Part shown: in pieces, positions 8,851-14,935 of the stretch
Layout: each line of letters begins with the position of its first letter
Numbering within the stretch: position 1 is the first letter of the stretch
Origin: Phocaeicola_A sp963624095
GTDB taxonomy: Bacteria > Bacteroidota > Bacteroidia > Bacteroidales > Bacteroidaceae
Reading direction: 5' to 3'
DNA: 16,274 nucleotides
Assembly: GCA_963624095.1 (NCBI GenBank)
Contig: CAVFNZ010000052.1
Span: 1-16,274 of the forward strand
Made by a program: the position numbers and the translations under genes
The notes under the pieces: generated by a model
Database searches by the model: none
Told to the model about the DNA's origin: nothing
What the model saw: only the letters and a program-made list of their open reading frames with translations

Positions 8851-11238
8851 ATGGATAAGATTTCACGCTACTGGAAACGTCTCTCTACGGCCAAAAGAGT
8901 CACCCTCGTGGTGGTGGCTCTTTTGGCTGTGGCTTATTACTTTTGTCTGCCCCGTGACCTCTTCTCCGTTCCCTATTCAACGGTGGTGACCGACCGGCAT
9001 GGTACGCTGCTGGGTGCCCGCGTCGCCGCGGACGGCCAGTGGCGGTTTCCTCCCCGTAAGGATGTGCCCGAGAAGGTGGAGCGGTGTCTCGTGGAGTTCG
9101 AGGACAGCCGTTTCTATTACCATTGGGGAGTGGACCCTGTCGCTGTCGGACGGGCCATGTATCAGAATCTGCGTGCAGGACATGTGGTGAGCGGCGGCAG
9201 CACGCTTACCATGCAGGTGGTGCGCCTGATGCGTGGCAATCCGCGCACGATCAAGGAGAAGCTGATTGAGATGGTGCTCGCCACCCGTCTGGAGTTTCGG
9301 GCATCCAAGAAGGAACTGTTGGCGTTGTACGTTTCCCACGCCCCCTTTGGCGGCAATGTGGTGGGACTCGACGCTGCCGCATGGCGTTATTTCGGTCATG
9401 ACGCGGAAGAACTCTCGTGGGCGGAGGCGGCCACACTGGCCGTGTTGCCCAATGCTCCGTCCATGATTCACCTGGCCAAGGGACGGCCTCGACTGCTTGC
9501 CAAGCGCAATCGGTTGTTGAAACGCTTGCTGGATAAAGAGGTCATCGATGCCTCTACCTACGAACTGGCGGTCGCTGAGCCGTTGCCCGCCGAGCCGTTG
9601 GCGTTGCCGCGGATTGCCCCTTGTTTGGTGGACTATTTCTGTAAGGAGCGCAACGGACTCTCTACTCGCTCTTCCGTGGACGTGGGTGTGCAACAGCGTG
9701 TGGAGGCCATCGCCGAACGATGGAGCAATGAGTTCCGAAGGAGTGACATCCGCAACTTGGCCATCCTGGTGCTGGACATCCCTGCCAACAAGGTGGTGGC
9801 CTATTGCGGCAATGTGCCGAACAATCGGCGGCAAGAGGGCGGTCAGGTGGACATCATCCGGTCGCCACGCAGTACGGGAAGCATCCTTAAACCCTTTCTC
9901 TATGCCGCCATGCAGAAAGAGGGTGAGCTGTTGCCCCATACGTTGCTGCCCGACATACCCGTCAATGTGAACGGTTTCGCGCCGCAGAACTTCAGCCTGC
10001 AGTTCGAAGGGGCGGTGCCCGCTTCCGAGGCGTTGGCCCGTTCGCTCAATATCCCTGCCGTCAGCATGTTGCAGCAATATGGCGTACCCAAGTTCCACCA
10101 CCTGCTCCATCAGTTTGGCTTCAACGGCATCAACCGTTCGCCGTCACACTACGGGCTCTCTTTGGTGCTGGGCGGTGCGGAGACCTCCTTATGGGAAGTC
10201 ACCAATGCCTATAAGCGTTTGGCGGAACTTTTGTCGCCCTCGCTCTCCCAACGCAGGGAGCCCGCCTCGTTGCTGTGGCCGGAGGACGAAGACCCCGATG
10301 CGGTGGTTCCCTATGACCGAAGCGGGTCGTTCATCGGCATGGGGAAGAACTGGCAGCGTCAAGCCGAATGGGCGGGGGCGGCGTGGATTACCCTCTCGGC
10401 GTTGACGGAACTCAATCGTCCCGAAGAGATAGACTGGAAAGCCATCTCCTCCATGCAGACCGTTGCGTGGAAGACCGGCACCAGCTATGGCTTCCGTGAC
10501 GCGTGGGCGGTAGGTGTCACACCGCGCTATGCCGTTGGCGTGTGGGTGGGCAACGCGACGGGGGAGGGTAAACCTGAACTCATAGGGGCGCGAACCGCCG
10601 GTCCCGTCCTGTTCGACGTGTTCAACACCTTACCGGCTTCCGCTTGGTTCTCCCGTCCCGATGAGGGACTGACCGAAGTGGAGACTTGTCGCCAGTCGGG
10701 ACACCTGAAGGGACGCTTCTGTGAAGAGGTGGATACCGTTTATGTAGTGCCTTCCGGGGCGCGGACCTCTTCCGCCTGTCCCTATCACCGGCTGGTCACA
10801 GTGACGGCGGATGAGCGATACCGTGTCTATGCCAACGGCGATGGTGACGAGCAGGGCGTTCAGAAGTCGTGGTTCGTCCTGCCGCCCACCTGGGAGTGGT
10901 ACTATCGGCAACACCATCCCGAATACAAACCCCTGCCTCCCCTCCGGCGAGGTCTGGGCGATGAGGGTGGCACGGTGATGCAGTTCATCTATCCGCCCAT
11001 GAACGCCCACATCCGCCTGTCGCGTCAGTTGGATGGCAGCGAGGGTCAGTTTACGGTAGAGCTCGCCCATAGCAATCCGCACGCCACCGTCTTCTGGCAT
11101 CTCGATGGCCATTACCTTACGCAGACAGAGGACTTCCACAAGGTCACTCTCTCGCCTTCCCTTGGCCAACACGCCCTCACGGCCGTGGACGAAGCCGGCA
11201 ACAGCGTCTCCACCACCTTCGTCGTGGAGAGCAAATAG
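8851..11238 (+). CDS. pbpC: Penicillin-binding protein 1C (glycosyltransferase/transpeptidase)
   Basis: This bifunctional inner-membrane peptidoglycan synthase has 795 residues from this start. One membrane anchor is at about 17-34. The GT51 glycosyltransferase domain carries EDSRFYYHWG (84-93, catalytic Glu84) and GGSTLTMQ (115-122). The transpeptidase domain has the three penicillin-binding motifs: SILK (Ser344-Lys347), SLN (398-400) and KTG (541-543). A C-terminal BiPBP_C beta-domain, typical of PBP1C, occupies roughly the last 90 residues. All catalytic residues are present. The in-frame ATG at 8824, only 4 bp after the macroglobulin stop, is an alternative start that adds nine residues (MLSVKKSLP). 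I prefer 8851 because it is preceded by a purine-rich GAAGAAG and gives a normal short cytoplasmic tail, but this is not settled. It is likely co-transcribed with the macroglobulin gene and helps repair damaged wall. Confidence 0.95.
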   Translation: MDKISRYWKRLSTAKRVTLVVVALLAVAYYFCLPRDLFSVPYSTVVTDRHGTLLGARVAADGQWRFPPRKDVPEKVERCLVEFEDSRFYYHWGVDPVAVGRAMYQNLRAGHVVSGGSTLTMQVVRLMRGNPRTIKEKLIEMVLATRLEFRASKKELLALYVSHAPFGGNVVGLDAAAWRYFGHDAEELSWAEAATLAVLPNAPSMIHLAKGRPRLLAKRNRLLKRLLDKEVIDASTYELAVAEPLPAEPLALPRIAPCLVDYFCKERNGLSTRSSVDVGVQQRVEAIAERWSNEFRRSDIRNLAILVLDIPANKVVAYCGNVPNNRRQEGGQVDIIRSPRSTGSILKPFLYAAMQKEGELLPHTLLPDIPVNVNGFAPQNFSLQFEGAVPASEALARSLNIPAVSMLQQYGVPKFHHLLHQFGFNGINRSPSHYGLSLVLGGAETSLWEVTNAYKRLAELLSPSLSQRREPASLLWPEDEDPDAVVPYDRSGSFIGMGKNWQRQAEWAGAAWITLSALTELNRPEEIDWKAISSMQTVAWKTGTSYGFRDAWAVGVTPRYAVGVWVGNATGEGKPELIGARTAGPVLFDVFNTLPASAWFSRPDEGLTEVETCRQSGHLKGRFCEEVDTVYVVPSGARTSSACPYHRLVTVTADERYRVYANGDGDEQGVQKSWFVLPPTWEWYYRQHHPEYKPLPPLRRGLGDEGGTVMQFIYPPMNAHIRLSRQLDGSEGQFTVELAHSNPHATVFWHLDGHYLTQTEDFHKVTLSPSLGQHALTAVDEAGNSVSTTFVVESK

Positions 11239-11248
11239 CGGATGGAAA

Positions 11249-12178
11249 TCAATGATGAGACTGTATCATCTCTTTGCGGCTCTTGCTGGCCGTTACCAAA
11301 TACACACCACTGAAGATGAGGACGACGGCTATGCCTTTGGTGAGGTTGAACGTGTCCATGCCCCAATAGACCGCCACGATGCAGGCCACGAGGGGTTGGA
11401 TGTAATTGTACATGCCCGCCACGGTAGGGCGCAGAGCCTTCTGTCCCACAACGACCAGCATGTAGCAGCAGAAGGTGGCGCAGACCACGATGAATGTCAA
11501 GCCGAGAATTTGGTCGGTGGGCAGGTTTGCCCACTGCGTGTAGGCCAAGTCGTTCATCGAGAAGGGAAGTACGCAGATGAAGGCGAACGTGAACATCCAC
11601 TTCATGATGGTGATGAGCGAGTATTTGTTGACGAAGTTCTTGAACAACACGATGTAGAGCGCGTAGCTCAACTGGGCGGTCAATACCAGCAGGTCGCCCC
11701 AGATGGCGGTCTCTTTTGTCGCTGTATGGGCGGACGACACGCTGTTGCTGCCAAGTATCAGCAAGAGTGCCCCACTCGCTCCTGCGGCAATGCCGAGCAC
11801 CTTCTTCCCGGTGATAGGCTCTTTCAGGATGAGTGCGGCCAGCACCATGGTCCACAACGGCATGCTGGTGGTGATGATGGAGGCGTTGCCCGGTGAGCTG
11901 AGGCTCACGCCGAAGATGAAGCATCCTTGGTTGAAGACGATGCCCAAGAGGGCGGCGATGAACAGGCGTACCAAGTCCTTCGAAGGAACATGTTCGGGCT
12001 TGCGAAACAATGACGCGATCCAAAAGAGTATCATGGCACCGCCTACGCGTAAGTCTGTGACCACCAAAGGAGTGACGATGCCTCCCAACATCACGAGCTT
12101 GGAGATGGGGGACATCAATCCCCACATCATATTCGCCGCCAACATGGAGGCGTGACCTTTCCAACAAAACTTTTCCAT
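11249..12178 (-). CDS. DMT-superfamily transporter, EamA family
   Basis: This 309-residue inner-membrane protein has about ten hydrophobic helices arranged as two EamA repeats (about 8-141 and 160-298), the drug/metabolite transporter layout. The segment around PLWTMVLAALILKEPITGKK near the end of repeat 1 is the family-typical P...KEP...G motif. Such proteins export amino acids, metabolites or drugs, and no substrate can be inferred here. The ATG at 12178 gives a complete first helix. Upstream there is only a short GAGG/GATAGAGG, so initiation is probably SD-poor, as is common in this phylum. The gene is convergent with pbpC, with only 10 bp between the stop codons, so the two transcripts must overlap. 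A -7 element lies about 90 bp upstream. Confidence 0.93.
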   Translation of the reverse strand: MEKFCWKGHASMLAANMMWGLMSPISKLVMLGGIVTPLVVTDLRVGGAMILFWIASLFRKPEHVPSKDLVRLFIAALLGIVFNQGCFIFGVSLSSPGNASIITTSMPLWTMVLAALILKEPITGKKVLGIAAGASGALLLILGSNSVSSAHTATKETAIWGDLLVLTAQLSYALYIVLFKNFVNKYSLITIMKWMFTFAFICVLPFSMNDLAYTQWANLPTDQILGLTFIVVCATFCCYMLVVVGQKALRPTVAGMYNYIQPLVACIVAVYWGMDTFNLTKGIAVVLIFSGVYLVTASKSRKEMIQSHH

Positions 12179-12265
12179 CCTCTATCTTTTTATCTTGGCC
12201 TCTCGGTGTTGCCGGACAACCCCTCCTTCGGGTACGTCCCGTAACCCCCGTTGCCAAAAATCGTG

Positions 12266-12273
12266 CAAAAGTA
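12266..12273 (-). promoter_or_regulatory. Bacteroidetes -7 element upstream of the EamA gene
   Basis: On the minus strand these bases read TACTTTTG, an exact match to TAnnTTTG and identical to the element upstream of the macroglobulin gene. It is about 88 bp before the start codon, implying a leader of about 80 nt. I do not see a TTTG -33 box at the standard spacing. An ATTG (complement of 12297-12300) sits slightly too far away, with 23 bp between. Confidence 0.45.
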
Positions 12274-12441
12274 ATGGTTTTCTGTCGAAAGACTTACAAT
12301 GAGCCTCTTTTCTTCTTGTGAAAAAATCGTTAATGCATCCGTGAGGGAACTTCCACCCGATTCACTTGCAAAGGGAGAGTCTGCAAACCAGAAGTAAATC
12401 TAATGGATGTTTGTCGTATCTCATACTGTATAAAAAGCAAA

Positions 12442-12486
12442 AGACCCGCCCTGGTTCGCTGTTCTACGGGAAGCGTGGCGGATTCT
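12442..12486. repeat. Terminator-like hairpin abutting the assembly gap
   Basis: AGA (12442-12444) and CCGCC (12446-12450) can pair with TCT (12484-12486) and GGCGG (12477-12481), with an inner CGCT/AGCG pair (12457-12460 and 12472-12475). An A-rich run (AAAAAGCAAAAG) precedes the left arm, so on the minus strand it would end in a T-rich tract. It resembles an intrinsic terminator, but the right side runs into the N gap and cannot be judged. Confidence 0.35.
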
Positions 12487-12487
12487 G

Positions 12488-12497
12488 NNNNNNNNNN
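12488..12497. other. Assembly gap (10 N)
   Basis: Ten ambiguous bases mark a scaffold join of unknown true length. The apparent ORFs crossing it are artefacts. Everything to the right may be linked to the left part only by scaffolding. Confidence 0.99.
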
Positions 12498-12609
12498 CGT
12501 CCGAGATGTCTTCCTGTCCATAAGAACGCGTTAAAGCATAGTCTTTCTTCTTAGAGTTTGTCTAAACAATATGTAAAAGGATGTCCATGCTAATTTTTTA
12601 TTCATTTTC

Positions 12610-12640
12610 TTTCTTTTATTTGGAAATGATTGTATCTTTA
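12610..12640 (+). promoter_or_regulatory. Candidate promoter (TTTC-N19-TATCTTTA)
   Basis: TATCTTTA at 12633-12640 fits TAnnTTTG except for the last base. TTTC at 12610-12613 sits exactly 19 bp upstream and differs from the -33 TTTG at one base, so both parts and the spacing agree with Bacteroidetes promoters. The surrounding sequence is very AT-rich. Transcription would start at about 12643-12648, just as the first arm of the strong hairpin at 12641-12709 begins. Confidence 0.5.
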
Positions 12641-12727
12641 CGGCGTGTAAGCTGACGTTGGCGCATTCATACGCTTCATGTCAATGCTTTCACGCCTCAG
12701 CACACGCCGAGCCTTTTTGTGGTTTTT
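12641..12727 (+). terminator. Leader hairpin followed by U-rich tract (possible attenuator)
   Basis: An 8-bp perfect stem (12641-12648 with 12702-12709) continues after an AA bulge into a 5-bp stem (12651-12655 with 12697-12701) and a possible GGCG/CGCC pair (12660-12663 with 12693-12696). Directly after the stem come CCTTTTTG and GGTTTTTT (12712-12727). Hairpin plus U-rich tail resembles an intrinsic terminator or attenuator, giving a short RNA of about 80 nt if it works. The large apical loop makes it less canonical. Confidence 0.4.
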
Positions 12728-13029
12728 TATACCTGCAAGCAAGGAGGTAAGGGTGGGTAAAGAGGCACGACATAATAAAGGCGTTTACTTGACGCTCTGT
12801 TTAAGACAGCTTGGAATCTCGCAAATTCAAAGTCATTATAGTCTTGAACTTAGCAACGGTAGATGCCCCGGGTGTGATTATATCAACACTGTGTGGCTTT
12901 TCGTGAATTGTCATTGTCCCTTTCGGGGTGATGAACCCTATGAGCAAGCTTCGCATTGGTTGGATTCTCATATCGGCGTGGGCTCTGACGTTGTCTGTTC
13001 GACTATAATAGGCAATGCGAGAGCCTCAA

Positions 13030-13070
13030 GCTGTGGAACGGACAACAGGTAAGTTCTCCACGCTTTTTTT
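13030..13070 (+). terminator. Rho-independent terminator before the VWA-tubulin operon
   Basis: GC (13030-13031), GTGG (13033-13036) and AAC (13037-13039) pair with GTT (13053-13055), CCAC (13058-13061) and GC (13062-13063), with two small bulges. Seven T follow immediately (13064-13070). It lies about 70 bp before the VWA-like lipoprotein gene, so it ends a separate plus-strand transcript and suggests the operon has its own promoter in 13071-13138. The only candidate there is a weak TAGGTTTT at 13078-13085. Confidence 0.6.
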
Positions 13071-13091
13071 ATGCCCGTAGGTTTTAAAGAA

Positions 13092-13149
13092 TTACACTGC
13101 ATCAGGGGAACGTGCAGAACCTTGAGTAGTGGCAACCTATGCAGTGTAA
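13092..13149. repeat. Perfect 11-bp inverted repeat overlapping a start codon
   Basis: TTACACTGCAT (13092-13102) is the exact reverse complement of ATGCAGTGTAA (13139-13149), with 36 bp between. The right arm contains the first ATG of the VWA-like lipoprotein gene, so folded mRNA would hide that start codon. It could be a translational switch, an operator pair, or a sign that the true start is the second Met at 13187. Confidence 0.7.
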
Positions 13150-14509
13150 CGAGCTTAAAAAGTTAAGAACATTTAGATTTTCTGCGATGTTTTCTATCGC
13201 AACGTGTTCTTTAGTTTTTTCTTCATGTGGTAACTATCAAGATACCCCCGCAGACACAAAGTATCTTGAGGAATTCCATATCGTCAATTTTGAGCAGGCA
13301 GATAAACCCCTTGCCGAGAACAAACTCAATTTATATGTGGATTATTCCATATGTTGCGCCTTAGGACAGAATTCAAGCTTTTTCCAAGATGTTGCAGCAT
13401 CATTGGTGAGTAGAACTACCACCTATTATTCAATTAAAGGTGAAACAATTGCTAAAGAGTCTGGAGACGTTTATACTCTCCTCCGAAATATAAATGAGGT
13501 GAATTACGCTGAATTAGCAGAAGCCGCCAATCGAATGGCTCAGGATAATGAAGAAGCGGTTTTACTCACGGACGGGGAATATTATACACCATCTATAGCA
13601 AAAGGTCACGATAATGACCCGTATTTGGCAAACGCTTTTAAGACTTGGATTTTGAAGGGGCACGATGTGTATGTAATATCTGAGCCGTATATAGAAATAA
13701 ACAATGGAAAGAACTATAGTAAGAAGCGTTTCTATATTCTCTTCACAGACGACCGTTTGTCTAATAATATCCATCAGCGCATTGTTAGAACCGTGGATTT
13801 GACCAAATATCCTAATGTTGATGAATTTCATATTGCCGCAAGCCATCCACAATTAAAAGGGAATGGCAATAATTGTTCCACTCAAAATGAAATTTTACAA
13901 AGTAAATCAAAAGGATATGGTTCTTTTGAAATACAAGATTGGGAAGGATGTGACTGGAAAACCATAGAAGACAATCTTGTTAATGGTATAGACGATAATA
14001 CTGGAGAGCCTTTGAGAAATGGCGTTTCTATTATCGAAATGGGATTAGACAAAAACTCTTTTGGTTGTTACCGCATAAACGAATTGGGTATTAATGTGTA
14101 TGATATAAACTCCGAATACAATGCATTTTACACCTCTTTAGAGACTGGAGAGAAAGTGGCTCATGAAAGCTACCAACTAGCTGAACTCGAAAATTTTATG
14201 CAGATTGACAAAAATGAATTTGACAAGCATAGCAAGATAAATATCAGTTTTAACCCAGACTGGTTTGATCCGAGTGTTTTAACAGGGAAGCCGTGTAACT
14301 ATTTTAAGATAGACATAACCATCCAAAATATTCAAGAGATATTCTCTGCTCATGAAGACAAATTTACTTTCGAATCAATTTGTCAACCAAACAATAAAAA
14401 TGTATCAGTAGCTTCAAGCATAAAACAATGCTTGGCTGATGCCGATGTAATAAAGAAGATGCTTGGACAAACTATCTATACAATTTATATCAAGAGTGAA
14501 CAAAAATAA
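13139..14509 (+). CDS. Lipoprotein with von Willebrand A-like domain
   Basis: This 456-residue protein is not from a family I can name. Basic residues, a hydrophobic stretch (14-27) and SSC at Cys30 indicate a lipoprotein signal, although Phe at -3 is not ideal. Residues about 62-185 look like a VWA fold. A first strand ends in the MIDAS-like DYS (Asp68, Ser70), helices follow, then a strand with LLTDGE (Asp145), and then GHDVYVIS as a further strand. The canonical DxSxS is DYSIC, so the second Ser is Cys72. The region after 200 seems mostly beta and has several Asp/Asn-rich loops. ATG 13139 is the first in-frame start (TAG at 13127); the Met17 codon at 13187 would remove the basic part of the signal. 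It heads an operon with a small membrane protein 19 bp later and a tubulin-like gene. It is AT-rich compared with clpB to eamA. A role in sensing or scaffolding at the outer face of a membrane is inference. Confidence 0.72.
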   Translation: MQCNELKKLRTFRFSAMFSIATCSLVFSSCGNYQDTPADTKYLEEFHIVNFEQADKPLAENKLNLYVDYSICCALGQNSSFFQDVAASLVSRTTTYYSIKGETIAKESGDVYTLLRNINEVNYAELAEAANRMAQDNEEAVLLTDGEYYTPSIAKGHDNDPYLANAFKTWILKGHDVYVISEPYIEINNGKNYSKKRFYILFTDDRLSNNIHQRIVRTVDLTKYPNVDEFHIAASHPQLKGNGNNCSTQNEILQSKSKGYGSFEIQDWEGCDWKTIEDNLVNGIDDNTGEPLRNGVSIIEMGLDKNSFGCYRINELGINVYDINSEYNAFYTSLETGEKVAHESYQLAELENFMQIDKNEFDKHSKINISFNPDWFDPSVLTGKPCNYFKIDITIQNIQEIFSAHEDKFTFESICQPNNKNVSVASSIKQCLADADVIKKMLGQTIYTIYIKSEQK

Positions 14510-14528
14510 ATAACTTAACAATAGCATT

Positions 14529-14918
14529 ATGAGACCAATTCAGACATTGAATCAATTAAAAGAATTACAAAACGAGACTTACGTTTATGCAGTTATTGTT
14601 GCCATTCTGATCTTTTGCGTTGCCTTTATGATTTCAAAGATGACCCCTTACCAAGGAGGCAACGACCGTTCTTATATTAAACGCCGTGTTTGGTTGGTCG
14701 TATGCATGATTGTAGGGTCGCTTGGCTTTTGGCTCTACAATGACTTGTATGTATTGAGCTATATTAAGAAGGTCGCCTTTCAGAATCAGTTCTCAACTAC
14801 CAACATGATTTGTCTCGCAATCACTTTAGTTGGTTCTGCGGTTCTAAGCTTTGTAGTAATGTTTTGTTTCCGCTACACTAAGTTTGGCTCTATACTTGGC
14901 AAGGAAAAGAATGCATAA
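14529..14918 (+). CDS. Small membrane protein with three predicted helices
   Basis: This is a 129-residue protein of no recognised family. Hydrophobic segments lie at about 18-36, 53-71 and 92-115. The link between helices 1 and 2 has the basic patch KRR (about 51-53), and the C-terminus ends in KEKN. By the positive-inside rule the first loop (about 37-52, with KRR) would be cytoplasmic, putting the N-terminus outside, but this prediction is weak. The start has no clear Shine-Dalgarno, only an A-rich leader, as is usual here. It sits 19 bp after the lipoprotein gene and 17 bp before the tubulin-like gene, so the three are almost certainly co-transcribed. It could connect the cytoplasmic tubulin-like protein to the lipoprotein across the inner membrane. 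That is inferred from position only. Confidence 0.75.
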   Translation: MRPIQTLNQLKELQNETYVYAVIVAILIFCVAFMISKMTPYQGGNDRSYIKRRVWLVVCMIVGSLGFWLYNDLYVLSYIKKVAFQNQFSTTNMICLAITLVGSAVLSFVVMFCFRYTKFGSILGKEKNA

Positions 14919-14935
14919 AATAATAGAATACTTCT

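Larger units (their letters stand above)
12641..13070 (+). ncRNA. Candidate structured noncoding RNA
   Basis: This segment lies between a promoter-like sequence and a hairpin/T7 terminator and is rich in complementary arms. The clearest pairs are CGGCGTGT/ACACGCCG (12641-12648 with 12702-12709), extended by GCTGA/TCAGC (12651-12655 with 12697-12701), and TCGCATTG/CAATGCGA (12951-12958 with 13013-13020). Local hairpins include GCGT/ACGC (12781-12795), CTGT/ACAG (12797-12809), TTCAA/TTGAA (12826-12848), GTGT-GAT/ATC-ACAC (12872-12889) and TCAT-TCCC/GGGG-ATGA (12911-12934). One 124-codon frame is open (12678-13052), but its Cys- and Trp-rich translation matches nothing I know and it has no ribosome site, so I treat it as noncoding. 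It could instead be a long leader of the downstream operon. No known RNA class (tmRNA, RNase P, 6S) is recognised. Confidence 0.4.
12179..13138. other. Long gene-poor junction between core and accessory regions
   Basis: This stretch of 960 bp has no ORF I accept as a gene. From left to right it holds the EamA leader and -7 element (12266-12273), a hairpin against the assembly gap (12442-12486), the N run (12488-12497), an AT-rich segment with a small inverted repeat TTAGA/TCTAA (12551-12555 and 12561-12565), a promoter-like sequence (12610-12640), a structured stretch with a terminator (12641-13070) and an 11-bp inverted repeat (13092-13149). Base composition changes from GC-rich to AT-rich across it. 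I found no tRNA, integrase or transposase. Confidence 0.6.

Noticed and set aside
11254..11275. Small GATGA/TCATC hairpin followed by TCTTT after pbpC as a terminator
   Set aside because: Only five base pairs with a weak tail, and it lies inside the EamA coding region. Likely chance.
12330..12554. Short open frames on both strands crossing the N gap
   Set aside because: They contain the ambiguous bases and exist only because N codons are read through.
12551..12570. TTAGA-GTTTG-TCTAA inverted repeat as an insertion-sequence end
   Set aside because: Only 5-bp arms, no second copy seen and no transposase nearby.
12678..13052. 124-codon open frame as a protein gene
   Set aside because: No ribosome site before its ATG, no domain or clear membrane or signal pattern, and it lies in a stretch full of complementary arms. 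Kept as part of the RNA candidate. Conservation of the frame would change this view.
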